DNA from: Oceanirhabdus sp. W0125-5
GTDB taxonomy: Bacteria > Bacillota > Clostridia > Clostridiales > Clostridiaceae
DNA length: 64,000 nt
Assembly: GCF_027938815.1 (NCBI RefSeq)
Contig: NZ_CP115913.1
Span: 5,428,001-5,492,000 of the forward strand
Reading direction: 5' to 3'
Below the pieces are notes generated by a model. It worked only from the letters and a program-made list of their open reading frames with translations. It searched no databases and was not told the DNA's origin. This document shows, one piece after another, positions 52,500 to 61,407 of the stretch. A program made the translations under genes and the position numbers. Positions within the stretch are counted from its first letter, which is position 1; each line of letters begins with the position of its first letter.

Positions 52500-53031
52500 A
52501 AGATTCACTCTCCTCTATAATAGATTTTCTAAGCATCTTAATACCTTTTTGAATTTGAGACTTAATAGTGCTCTCAGGTTTTTTCATTATCTCTGCAATA
52601 TCCTTTATCTTCATATCCTGAACAAACCTTAAAATTATTACCTCTTTATAAGGATGTTTCATATTTTTAAGTTCATCATAAAGAATTATATTATCGACAC
52701 TTATCTCTTCTATGCACACCTGACTATCGTCAGAAACCCTTGAAATATCTTCAAATAAAATTATCTTCCCTTTACTCTTGCTAATATCTCTACAATAATT
52801 TATCAATATCCTTGTAAGCCAAGCCTTTATATGAATACTCCCTTTTCTGAGACTTTTTCTATTTTTATAAGCTCTATATGCAGTCTCTTGTATTGCATCC
52901 ATGGCATCTTCCTTATTACCTAAGTAATAATAAGCACATTTATATAGATGTTCTCTATACTGAGCTAATAGATTCACAAAAGCCTCTTCATTACCATTGA
53001 CTGCTTTTCGAATAATTTCATTATTATCCAA
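52489..53031 (-). CDS. ECF-type RNA polymerase sigma factor (second)
   Basis: 180 residues from a TTG at 53031, eight bases after GGGAGG. Region 2: YYYLGNKEDAMDAIQETAYR; region 4: MKHPYKEVIILRFVQDMKIKD and helix-turn-helix KKPESTIKSQIQKGIKML. Not identical to the sigma factor at 554-1057, but paired with the same kind of anti-sigma. I did not find a GGAAC-type promoter with confidence. Confidence 0.9.
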   Translation of the reverse strand: MDNNEIIRKAVNGNEEAFVNLLAQYREHLYKCAYYYLGNKEDAMDAIQETAYRAYKNRKSLRKGSIHIKAWLTRILINYCRDISKSKGKIILFEDISRVSDDSQVCIEEISVDNIILYDELKNMKHPYKEVIILRFVQDMKIKDIAEIMKKPESTIKSQIQKGIKMLRKSIIEESESYAR

Positions 53032-53207
53032 TCTCTAAACCTCCCATTACTTAATTATTATATTAAGTATGTACTTTTTGGTCTTATCATTTCACTATAA
53101 ATTAATAATATAAACTCCATTGATATATTTTACTTTTAATGTTATATTTACCTCATTCACTATTATAAACTGTTTAACCTTCAAAAAAGACGATGAATTT
53201 TTAAAAA

Positions 53208-53256
53208 TAGGGGACGGTTCATTAATTTTCTAAAAAAATTAATGAACCGTCCCCTA
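53208..53256. repeat. GGGGACGGTTC hairpin repeat, copy 19
   Basis: TAGGGGACGGTTCATTAATT and its complement. Between divergent genes. Confidence 0.95.
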
Positions 53257-53324
53257 AAAGAATAAAAAAAATTATTTTTAAAATACTAATAGAATAAAAA
53301 TTAAATAATTGGAGGTTGTGTTAA

Positions 53325-53549
53325 ATGAAAGTAATTAAATTTTGTGAGAACAATTTTGGTTATGAAACAGAAAATGTAGTTAATAAACTTAAAGAAACAT
53401 TGCAAACCACCAAAGTCGAAGTCTCTCCTTGTCTTGGACATTGTGGTGAATGTGCTGAAGGTCCTTTTGCATTAGTAGATGATGAGTTTATTTCTGCGGA
53501 TACTGCTGAAACACTATACAATAAAATTATGAACCACTTAAATAGCTAA
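53325..53549 (+). CDS. DUF1450 protein (YuzB-like), first copy
   Basis: 74 residues. KFCENNFGYETENVV and the cysteine cluster CLGHCGECAEGPFALVDDEF are the DUF1450 signature: one early Cys and three clustered ones that could bind metal or a cluster. Function unknown. GGAGG before the ATG. A paralogue lies 380 bases downstream. Confidence 0.88.
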   Translation: MKVIKFCENNFGYETENVVNKLKETLQTTKVEVSPCLGHCGECAEGPFALVDDEFISADTAETLYNKIMNHLNS

Positions 53550-53591
53550 AACCTACTCTTCTTATCTTTTTTATATAAGTCTTTACGTTAA

Positions 53592-53638
53592 TAAAATTCT
53601 TTCAATTATTCACATTTTATTGAAAGAATTTTATTTTT
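53592..53638 (+). terminator. Intrinsic terminator after the first DUF1450 gene
   Basis: AAAATTCTTTCAA/TTGAAAGAATTTT stem followed by ATTTTTTA. Confidence 0.85.
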
Positions 53639-53930
53639 TATTTAAAATGACTTTATTTCATGATATTTATACAATAAATTTCATTGCGTATATATTAGAT
53701 ATTCTATGTATATCATTAACAGCATAAAATTCTGATTAAAATTAATAATAATATTATATAGGTTTGTACAAACTTATTTATTTTCTATATACTAAACCTT
53801 CTATCAAAACTTAAAAAAATTATTTAATTCATTCTTTAAAGATACTTTTTTCACCAAATAAACTTAGCAAGATTTGTTTGATTGTTTATTATAGATTAAA
53901 ATTATTTTTGATTATTAAGGGGGATTTTCA
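53639..53930. other. Intergenic between the two DUF1450 genes
   Basis: AT-rich; presumably the promoter of the second copy. Nothing further recognised. Confidence 0.4.
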
Positions 53931-54158
53931 ATGATTGATATAAAATTTTGTGAACATAATTATGAAAACGGAACAGAGAATGTAGTTAAAAGACTTAAAA
54001 ATGACATTAAAGATGGAGAAATAGAGGTTGTTACTTGCCTTGGATTATGTGGAGAATGTTCAACAGTTCCATTTGCTCTAGTAAATGATAAATTAATTAA
54101 AGCTGATACACCAGAAAAGCTTTATGATAAAATCATGAAAAAATCAAATGAAGTTTAG
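53931..54158 (+). CDS. DUF1450 protein, second copy
   Basis: 75 residues, starting MIDIKFCEHNYENGTENVV with CLGLCGECSTVPFALVNDK. All four cysteines are conserved relative to the first copy. GGGGGA before the ATG. Followed by a hairpin overlapping its stop. Confidence 0.88.
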   Translation: MIDIKFCEHNYENGTENVVKRLKNDIKDGEIEVVTCLGLCGECSTVPFALVNDKLIKADTPEKLYDKIMKKSNEV

Positions 54159-54187
54159 AAAGGTTAATATCTTCCTAAACTTCATTT
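54146..54187. terminator. Hairpin spanning the stop of the second DUF1450 gene
   Basis: AAATGAAGTTTAG and CTAAACTTCATTT pair perfectly (13 bp); the left arm includes the TAG stop. It sits at a convergent junction with the gene ending at 54212. Confidence 0.7.
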
Positions 54188-54211
54188 GCGAAAAATATTT
54201 TATTAAAATAA

Positions 54212-54817
54212 TTAACTTAAATACTCAAAATCAGTTTTTTCTTTACTTAGAACATTTAAATTACTAAGTTCATTCAAAAGTTCACAGAATAGTCCGTTAA
54301 TTTCTTTTAAACTTTTTTTATCTTTTATTACCCCATATACTTTAAATTGCAGTTCATTAGTATGGTCTGGAAACTTTCCACCAAAAACACCTTGATTTCT
54401 TTTAATAAACATTTTAAATTTTTTCTGAGCTAACATTAATTCTAATATTTTATCATTTTTGAACATTGAACATATTATCTTTTGATCATTACTTTTTATA
54501 ATTAATTGTTCATCAATACTCTCAATCCCTGTTGTAATATTATCATTTGTTATAATTTTTTCAACCCATTTGAATATCCCTTTTTCATGGATATCCATGT
54601 AGAAATCCATTTTTTTAACAAAAGGAACCCTCACTCGTGTATATTTTGTATTTGTTCTTCCATCACTAACAGTATATGTATCAAAGACAATATTCCAGTT
54701 TCCATTCTTAAGGATTACCTTAGATGGTCTAAATCCATCTTTTTCAATAAATTGCCCTTTCATTTCTTCAGCAAACTCTTTCCAAACCATATCTTTTTTA
54801 TTTTTAAATATCCCCAT
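54212..54817 (-). CDS. Hypothetical cytoplasmic protein
   Basis: 201 residues, GGGGGAGGC before the ATG. Alternating strands and charged helices, no signal peptide, membrane helix or catalytic motif recognised. Phe/Lys-rich (VWKEFAEEMKGQFIEKDGF). Not assignable to a family. Confidence 0.65.
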   Translation of the reverse strand: MGIFKNKKDMVWKEFAEEMKGQFIEKDGFRPSKVILKNGNWNIVFDTYTVSDGRTNTKYTRVRVPFVKKMDFYMDIHEKGIFKWVEKIITNDNITTGIESIDEQLIIKSNDQKIICSMFKNDKILELMLAQKKFKMFIKRNQGVFGGKFPDHTNELQFKVYGVIKDKKSLKEINGLFCELLNELSNLNVLSKEKTDFEYLS

Positions 54818-54894
54818 GTTTGAAGCCTCCCCCGAGTTTTCATATTTTCTTTATTGATTTATAAGCTATTAAAATATATATTAATTATACCATC

Positions 54895-56496
54895 TTAAGT
54901 CTGGTAAATAAAAAACTCTACTCCTGCTCCACCATTTTTATTATTATATATTCTAAGTTGTCCATCATGTAAATTAATAAGTTTCCTAGATATATATAAG
55001 CCTAGACCAGAATGCCCTGATCCACTCCCCCTTGATTTATCACCTCGATAAAATTTTTCTAAAGCCATCTTCAAATCTTCATTACTAAATCCACTTCCAC
55101 TATCCTCAATAGCTATATTTAGCCTTTCATGGTGCGCATTTATTCTGACTGTTATTATCCCTCCATCTGGTGTATACCTTATACTATTGGTAATAATATT
55201 ATCTATCACCTGTGAAACTCTAAGCTTATCCACCATAACATCTTTTAAAATACCCCCTTTTACACCATCCTCTTTTATCCTTAATCCATATTTCCTGATA
55301 TGCTTGTCCACCCCATCTACTTCTTGTACATCTACTTCTTGTACATCTACTTCTTGACTAAAAACACTTTCATTATTAACTTGTTTCCCTATTTCTTCTT
55401 TCTCTAAGTTTCCCTCATCCCAACATTCAACTTTAATCATAATATTCTTATCATTGGTTAACGACTCATATTCTTTAACCTTGTTCTCAATAAATTTATA
55501 TATATCTACTTTTTCTTTATTCAATTTAAAATCAACATTCTCTATCTTTATAAGAGTATTCATATCATTTAAAAGAGCAACAGCCCAATCAGATGAATTT
55601 TCAATACTTCTCAAATATTTTAGCAGCCTATCTTCCTTTTTGTATGCTCCATCATTCAACATCTCTGCATGCCCTTTAATTATGGTTAAAGGAGTTCTAA
55701 GATCATGTGATATAGCCGATATCATTAAGTTCTTTTCATCCTCTAGCTTCCACTGTTTATTCAAAGTTTTATGTAGTTCTGACCTCATATCTTCAAATGA
55801 AGTTACCGCATCTCCTAATTCATTTTTATATGGATAATTTATATGAAAATCAAGATTGTTATTTTTGATTTTCTCTGCTGCCTCAGTTAAAATCCCCAAT
55901 GGTTCCTTTATATTCTTGCTTAACTTCCTACCAAAGATAACTGTAAATACTACAACTATAATAAATGGAGATAATATTATTCCCCATAATATATTTTTAG
56001 TTATTTTATCTTTGTTTTTATAACTAACCTTTAACTCATATTGTATTGCACATTCACCTACAAGTTTATTATTTCCATCCATAATAGGTATATATTTTGA
56101 TACCACATTGCTTGATACATGTTGAGTATTTAATCTCTTTACCCACTCTTGCTCTAAAGTATCTTTATTGGGGAATATATCTATTTCGGCATTGCCATAA
56201 ACATATTGCCCATTATTATCTAAAACTATATATTTAATCCCGTTTTTAGGTACAATCTTATTCATTATTTCCTCAAATGATACTTCCAATACTTTTTCTT
56301 TATTCTCATTAACAGTATTCTCAATTCTAGGAACTATCTTTTCATAATGATTTGCTGGTAATAACTTTGTATCATGTAGAATATATATTGAGAATATAAC
56401 TATTTCTATAAAAAGAGTTAATAAAGTACATAAAATTATAAGAAAGAATGTATATGAGAACTGCTTACTTAGAGACTGTCTTTTAAGCACTCTCAT
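54895..56496 (-). CDS. Sensor histidine kinase
   Basis: About 533 residues. Start uncertain: ATG at 56496 or GTG at 56490, both behind AAAGGAAG. Helix about 13-37, extracellular sensor about 38-160, helix about 165-188, HAMP, HisKA (ISAISHDLRTPLTIIKGH), HATPase_c (DNIITNSIRYT, DSGSGFS, GLGLYISRKL). Between the HisKA and ATPase parts lies an insertion with three copies of a 15-base in-frame repeat (QEVDV). Partner of the overlapping response regulator, linked to the ABC-2 exporter genes. Confidence 0.92.
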   Translation of the reverse strand: MRVLKRQSLSKQFSYTFFLIILCTLLTLFIEIVIFSIYILHDTKLLPANHYEKIVPRIENTVNENKEKVLEVSFEEIMNKIVPKNGIKYIVLDNNGQYVYGNAEIDIFPNKDTLEQEWVKRLNTQHVSSNVVSKYIPIMDGNNKLVGECAIQYELKVSYKNKDKITKNILWGIILSPFIIVVVFTVIFGRKLSKNIKEPLGILTEAAEKIKNNNLDFHINYPYKNELGDAVTSFEDMRSELHKTLNKQWKLEDEKNLMISAISHDLRTPLTIIKGHAEMLNDGAYKKEDRLLKYLRSIENSSDWAVALLNDMNTLIKIENVDFKLNKEKVDIYKFIENKVKEYESLTNDKNIMIKVECWDEGNLEKEEIGKQVNNESVFSQEVDVQEVDVQEVDGVDKHIRKYGLRIKEDGVKGGILKDVMVDKLRVSQVIDNIITNSIRYTPDGGIITVRINAHHERLNIAIEDSGSGFSNEDLKMALEKFYRGDKSRGSGSGHSGLGLYISRKLINLHDGQLRIYNNKNGGAGVEFFIYQT

Positions 56497-57187
56497 CACT
56501 TCCTTTCTTATGAGCACCCCATCTATATCCTACACCCCATACTGTATCTATATATTTCACATTAGGCTCCACCTTAGCTAATTTTGCTCTAACTTTCTTT
56601 ATATGCTCTGATACCGTTGAAGAATCACCTTCAGCATCATATCCCCATATCCCTTCATATATTCTTTCCTTAGAAAAAACTTGTCCTGAATTCATTGCAA
56701 GAAGTTCAATAATATCAAATTCTCTTTTTGTCATTTGTATTTTTACACCATTAAATAGAATCTCTCTACTTTTCAGGTCTATATTTAAATTATGAAAAGC
56801 TATAAACTTTTTCTCTTTATTTATATTTCTCTTATCTCTCCTAAGATGTGCTGCCACCCTGGCTTTCAGTATTTTTATACTAAAGGGCTTTGTAATATAG
56901 TCATCTCCTCCAACAGCTAACCCTTTCATCATATCTTTTTCTTCAGTCTTAGCAGTAATAAATATTATTGGACAATCAACCATATCCCTGATATCTCTAC
57001 ATAATTCAAATCCATTCTTACCAGGCATCATTACATCCATTAAAATAAGCTCTATCTCTTCATTTAAATACTCTATTGCTTCATTACTATTTTCTGCTTT
57101 ATAAACAACATACCCCTCATCACTTAAAGCATCATATATCAGACTAAGTATATCTATATCATCATCAATAATCAATATCTTTTCCAC
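56483..57187 (-). CDS. OmpR-family response regulator
   Basis: 234 residues from a GTG at 57187. Receiver with IIDDD, Asp in ELILMDVMMPGKNG, Lys in YITKPFSIKILKAR. Winged helix (about 130-228) with MTKREFDIIELL and DTVWGVGYRW. Downstream of a three-gene ABC-2 exporter on the same strand (20-base gap), so it may regulate that operon, including itself. Confidence 0.94.
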   Translation of the reverse strand: MEKILIIDDDIDILSLIYDALSDEGYVVYKAENSNEAIEYLNEEIELILMDVMMPGKNGFELCRDIRDMVDCPIIFITAKTEEKDMMKGLAVGGDDYITKPFSIKILKARVAAHLRRDKRNINKEKKFIAFHNLNIDLKSREILFNGVKIQMTKREFDIIELLAMNSGQVFSKERIYEGIWGYDAEGDSSTVSEHIKKVRAKLAKVEPNVKYIDTVWGVGYRWGAHKKGSDESA

Positions 57188-57207
57188 TACCTAGCCCCCT
57201 TCATCTT

Positions 57208-57972
57208 CTAATACAAATAATCCCTTTTATTAAATAATATCACAGTTAATGCTATTCCGACAATTATTACCAATATATTATAAATAATAAAATTTTCCTT
57301 ACCAGATAAAACATCGAATATTGCCTTATTACTTTCAATAAAATATGAAAGCTTTTCAGATAAATATAATGTAAACACTATACTTGCTATTGTTCCTAAA
57401 AAAACTACTACTGAATTCCTTATTAAAACGCTAAGTGTAGCAATAACACTCATTAATCCCATAAGTATGAACCATTCTAAAGCATAGAACTTTAAACTAT
57501 ATATAAATGCCCCAATTGCATTAAACTCTTTATCAATATAAAAAAATCTAGTTGTCTCAACATAGGGTAATTTAATATATCCTAGAACAGTAAATATAAT
57601 TAATGATACTAATAGAATAATTCCACCTACAATTGCTCCTACTAATACTTTTGATAAAATAATTTTAGTTTTACTATATGGTCTTGTCATAAACATTCTG
57701 AACTTACCTGAAGCTATTTCTCCACAAAAACATTCAACAAATATTATAGGAAACAACACTATTAAAAAATAAAAATGATAATCTCTTAGTAGATGAACTG
57801 CAAAACTTAACCTATCAACTTCCATTGTTGTGTTTGGATCATAAAACCCTGTTCTATATACTAAAATTAATCCTGCAGCAACCATCATATACATCGACGA
57901 AACAATAATTAAAGCTAAAAACTTCTTTCTAAAAAATACTCTTCTCAATTCACTTAACACTAAATTTTTCAT
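57208..57972 (-). CDS. ABC-2 transporter permease, second subunit
   Basis: 254 residues, six helices, ABC-2 type (FPIIFVECFCGEIASGKFRMFMTRPYSKTKI is the recognisable cytoplasmic loop). AGGAGG before the ATG. Works with the paralogous permease 12 bases upstream and the ATPase. Typically peptide or lantibiotic resistance or lipid export; the substrate is unknown here. Confidence 0.88.
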   Translation of the reverse strand: MKNLVLSELRRVFFRKKFLALIIVSSMYMMVAAGLILVYRTGFYDPNTTMEVDRLSFAVHLLRDYHFYFLIVLFPIIFVECFCGEIASGKFRMFMTRPYSKTKIILSKVLVGAIVGGIILLVSLIIFTVLGYIKLPYVETTRFFYIDKEFNAIGAFIYSLKFYALEWFILMGLMSVIATLSVLIRNSVVVFLGTIASIVFTLYLSEKLSYFIESNKAIFDVLSGKENFIIYNILVIIVGIALTVILFNKRDYLY

Positions 57973-57984
57973 AACGCTTTCCTC

Positions 57985-58809
57985 CTATATTAATTGATCT
58001 TTTCTTTTATATATTAAGTAACTTGATAAAACTCCTAATACTCCGTACACCCCTAATACACTTAAAATAAAACTATTAAGATATGAATGCATACCTAATC
58101 CAGCGGCTATTCCTTTATGTTGTATTTCTGTTATTGATAATAATCTTAATTTATCTATATTTAATCCACTTTGTCCTAAAAAAATACTTATTACTGATGG
58201 ATATACCATTACGCTAAATACAAACCCTAAATTCACCCCTGTTGAAATTACCATATTACTGCTAATTGTTGAAATTAGAAATATAACTCCTGTGATTACA
58301 CTCAAAGTTAAAAATGAGTATAAATAATACTTAATACTATAGATAAACATCTTTGAATTATTTAATAAGTTATCCATATAAAAAACAGCTACATTCTCTA
58401 CTCTTTCAAATATTACCCTACCTATGATTGTGCTAAAAAGAAAGTACTCAACCAAAAGAATAAACATACTGGTTAAAATCACTAAATATTTTGTCCAGAA
58501 TACATGACTCCTTTTAATAGGTCTTACTAAAACCATCCTCATATATCCACCTCTAAACTCTTGGGTAACACAAAGTACTGTTAGAAAGATAGCTATCATA
58601 TTAAAAGATAAGATTAACTGTTCCTGTATTACCGCAACTGGAAAATTATTTATTGATGTATATTGTGGACTAGTAATATCTAAAGCTACGTTATTATCTA
58701 AATAAAATTTTGAACTTAGTAGCACTATAAAAGGAATAGCAATTGCACATAGAATTGTTGATTTTCTTCCCCATAATCTTTTAAATTCGCACCTGTATAA
58801 TCTCCACAT
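57985..58809 (-). CDS. ABC-2 transporter permease, first subunit
   Basis: 274 residues, six helices; VTQEFRGGYMRMVLVRPIKRSHVFWTKY is the counterpart of the loop in the second permease. AGGAGG before the ATG. 14 bases after the ATPase gene. Confidence 0.88.
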   Translation of the reverse strand: MWRLYRCEFKRLWGRKSTILCAIAIPFIVLLSSKFYLDNNVALDITSPQYTSINNFPVAVIQEQLILSFNMIAIFLTVLCVTQEFRGGYMRMVLVRPIKRSHVFWTKYLVILTSMFILLVEYFLFSTIIGRVIFERVENVAVFYMDNLLNNSKMFIYSIKYYLYSFLTLSVITGVIFLISTISSNMVISTGVNLGFVFSVMVYPSVISIFLGQSGLNIDKLRLLSITEIQHKGIAAGLGMHSYLNSFILSVLGVYGVLGVLSSYLIYKRKDQLI

Positions 58810-58823
58810 AAACTTTCCTCCTA

Positions 58824-59564
58824 TTAAGCCTTCATCATTAATTTAACAAATGCATCTTCTAAACTATCTGTATATCCTTCTTCTCTTAAAAGCTCTTCTT
58901 TATTTCCACTCCAAATAATTTTGCCATCTTTTATTATTAAAAGATTGTTACACATTTTTTGTAACTCATCTAATAAATGACTTGATATAAAGAATGTAAT
59001 TCCATCTTCCTCATTTAACTTTGTAATTAATTTTCTTAATTCAATCATCCCCATAGGATCTAATCCATTAGCTGGCTCATCTAGCAACACCACATCTGGA
59101 TTATTAAGTAGTGCTTGAGCAATTCCAAGTCTCTGCTTCATTCCTAAGGAGTATTTAGATATCCTGTCTTTTCTTCTATCATATAACCCCACCTTCTTAA
59201 GAACCTCTTCAACTTTTTCTCTTCTTTCAGTTTTACTCATATTCTTATTTAAAACAGCTAAATTCAAGAGTAACTTTTCTGCAGTCATATATGGAAAAAA
59301 CAATGGTGCTTCCACTAAAGCTCCTACTTTTTCTAAAGCCTCTTCTCTATTTTTATTAACATCCACACCATTAAGATGAACTTTTCCACCTGTCGGTGAA
59401 ATTAATCCTGTTAAAAGCCTCATCATTGTTGTCTTTCCTGCTCCATTTGGTCCAATAAATCCACATATTTCCCCTTTTTTTACTTGAAATGTAGACTCTT
59501 TAATAATTTCTTTTTTTCCTATTTTCTTTTTTAAGTTCTCAACTTTTATAATATTTGTGCTCAT
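58824..59564 (-). CDS. ABC-2 transporter ATPase
   Basis: 246 residues from the ATG at 59564 (GGAGG seven bases upstream). Walker A GPNGAGKTT, signature YSLGMKQRLGIAQAL, Walker B VVLLDEPANGLDP, H-loop SSHLLDELQ. First gene of the exporter-regulator operon running to 54895. Similar to bacteriocin-immunity (CcmA-type) exporters. Confidence 0.93.
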   Translation of the reverse strand: MSTNIIKVENLKKKIGKKEIIKESTFQVKKGEICGFIGPNGAGKTTMMRLLTGLISPTGGKVHLNGVDVNKNREEALEKVGALVEAPLFFPYMTAEKLLLNLAVLNKNMSKTERREKVEEVLKKVGLYDRRKDRISKYSLGMKQRLGIAQALLNNPDVVLLDEPANGLDPMGMIELRKLITKLNEEDGITFFISSHLLDELQKMCNNLLIIKDGKIIWSGNKEELLREEGYTDSLEDAFVKLMMKA

Positions 59565-59641
59565 AATCAATCCTCCAATTTATATTTTAAATTCATTATT
59601 TCAGTTCCTATCTTGTTTACATCTAAAGTATATATTGTAAA

Positions 59642-59659
59642 TTTAAAGAAACTTTAAAG
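59642..59659. promoter_or_regulatory. Candidate direct-repeat site for the OmpR-type regulator
   Basis: TTTAAAG at 59642 and CTTTAAAG at 59652, about 11 bases apart, as expected for OmpR-family dimers, upstream of the exporter operon that includes the regulator. Only the spacing supports it. Confidence 0.3.
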
Positions 59660-59751
59660 ATTAATAAGTTTTTTAAGAAGGTGTTTTAATTTCCTTTGGA
59701 ATTTGATATTCTTTATTAAAAAGCTATAATATACTCAAGGAGTGATTAGGT

Positions 59752-60600
59752 TTGAAGAAACAAAATAAATGTTTTAAAGTTATTTCAATCCTTTTATTTA
59801 TCCTCATAGCGGTATTCACATATTGTTATGCTCAAAATAATTGGATTAAAGTTGAAAAGATAAAAGTTGAGATTAATCAATTACCTAAAGAATTAGTTGG
59901 TTTAAAAATTGCTCACATTTCGGATGTTCATCTGCCTAAAAATGCTGCAAATATAGATTCCATAATAAATAAAGTAAAAAAACAAAAACCTGACTTAATA
60001 GTTATGACAGGTGATATTATTGATACAAGTGCAGATTTAACAACCTGTGGATTAGATAGATTATGTAAGGGATTATCAGAGATTTCAAAAACTTATGCTG
60101 TAACAGGCAACCACGAATCTTGGAGTCGTAATGTCAATAAGTGGACAAAAATATTGACTGATAATGCTATTGATGTTATTGAAGATAAAATTGTAATCTA
60201 TACTACAAATGGAAAGAGCCTCGCTCTAACAGGTTTAAGTGATGGACAAACATATAGTAAAGACCAATTAAAAAGTATTGAATGTACAAATAATATTCCC
60301 ATTATCCTATTAGCACACAGACCTGAACTATTTTCTAATTACTACTCAGAAACAGAAAATAATAAACCAGACTTGATTTTTAGTGGTCATGCTCATGGTG
60401 GACAATTTAGAATACCTTTTTTTAATCAAGGTGTTGTATCACCAAACCAAGGATTCTTTCCTGAATATACTTCTGGACTATATGTATCAGATAACAATGT
60501 AAAAATGATTGTAAGTAGAGGATTAGGAAATAGTATTATTCCTGTAAGATTTAACAATAGACCTCATTTGCCAATTATTGAATTAGTAGAAGAAGAATAA
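59752..60600 (+). CDS. Membrane-anchored metallophosphoesterase (YkuE/YaeI-like)
   Basis: 282 residues from a TTG at 59752, nine bases after AAGGAG. N-terminal signal anchor (10-27), then the calcineurin-like motifs SDVHLP, MTGDIID, GNHES, LAHRPE and GHAHGGQFRIPF, an intact bimetal site. YkuE/YaeI-like members act on envelope phospholipid headgroups or UDP-linked lipids. Alone on its strand. Confidence 0.9.
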   Translation: MKKQNKCFKVISILLFILIAVFTYCYAQNNWIKVEKIKVEINQLPKELVGLKIAHISDVHLPKNAANIDSIINKVKKQKPDLIVMTGDIIDTSADLTTCGLDRLCKGLSEISKTYAVTGNHESWSRNVNKWTKILTDNAIDVIEDKIVIYTTNGKSLALTGLSDGQTYSKDQLKSIECTNNIPIILLAHRPELFSNYYSETENNKPDLIFSGHAHGGQFRIPFFNQGVVSPNQGFFPEYTSGLYVSDNNVKMIVSRGLGNSIIPVRFNNRPHLPIIELVEEE

Positions 60601-60682
60601 GTACAACCTGGTATCTAAGAAATATTCAATAGAAAAGATAAAATACACATAAATTACTAATTACTAAAGTAGGAGTGATAAA

Positions 60683-61345
60683 ATGAGAAAACTAATATTT
60701 TTTGATATAAACGGTACAATCATTAAAAGGGACAGCAGAACAGATATGCCATATGAAAAGGCTATTGATATCTTTTTAAACACTGAAAATGGAATGGCTG
60801 GTGTAAATAATTCTGCTCGTTCAGATAAAGATGTATTCATGGAAGTCCTTGAAAAGTATAATCAAGAATTCTCTGAGGACAAATGGAATTCATTTTTAAA
60901 AATATATGAGGAACAGCTGAAGAAATTTAAAACAACAGATGTATGGCGTGAAAATGTAGATGCTGTAAGTTTTATCGAGAAGCTATCAAAAACTAATCAC
61001 AAAATTGCACTAATTACAGGTGAGTTGAGCATAGGTGCTCAATATAAACTTCAAAAGCTCGGTGTTTGGAAATACTTTAAGACAGGTGGTTTCGGTGAAG
61101 ACGGTCTTAGAAGATTTGATATTGCATCCACTGCACTAAAAAAAGCGAAAGAATTGTTTGGTTCTGATTATGATGAAATTATAGTTATTGGAGATACAAT
61201 TTTAGATATTAAAACAGCTAGACATATAGGCGCTAAAATAATTTCAATAACTACAGGCTCAAATACTCGTGAAGAGCTAGAAACAGAAAACCCTAACCAT
61301 ATAATAGATACCTTTAAAGAAATTGAAGAATACTTTTTGACTTAG
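60683..61345 (+). CDS. HAD-superfamily hydrolase
   Basis: 220 residues. Motif I is FFDINGTI: the nucleophile D8 is present but the usual second Asp (acid/base) is Asn at residue 10. Motif II ITG and motif IV VIGDTILDIKTA are present. Phosphatase activity may be altered. RBS AGGAGTG. Followed by hairpin copy 20. Confidence 0.85.
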   Translation: MRKLIFFDINGTIIKRDSRTDMPYEKAIDIFLNTENGMAGVNNSARSDKDVFMEVLEKYNQEFSEDKWNSFLKIYEEQLKKFKTTDVWRENVDAVSFIEKLSKTNHKIALITGELSIGAQYKLQKLGVWKYFKTGGFGEDGLRRFDIASTALKKAKELFGSDYDEIIVIGDTILDIKTARHIGAKIISITTGSNTREELETENPNHIIDTFKEIEEYFLT

Positions 61346-61358
61346 AAATGCTAACAGA

Positions 61359-61407
61359 TAGGGGACGGTTCATTAATCTTCTTAGAAGATTAATGAACCG
61401 TCCCCCT
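61359..61407. repeat. GGGGACGGTTC hairpin repeat, copy 20 (overlaps a coding region)
   Basis: TAGGGGACGGTTCATTAATC plus TT, short loop CTTAG, and its complement: a fourth tip class. The right arm supplies the final codons and TAA of the 2-hydroxyacid dehydrogenase gene (RGTVH-stop). Confidence 0.95.

Noticed and set aside
1149..61407. The repeated hairpins as a CRISPR array
   Set aside because: Copies are dispersed through 60 kb, each is a palindrome with flanks of its own, there is no regular spacer, and no cas genes are present.
1149..61407. Classical REP sequences with a GTAG foot
   Set aside because: GTAG occurs at the base of copy 11 only; other copies have GCAG, ACAG, CTAG or ATAG-like flanks, so the standard RAYT recognition motif is not shared.
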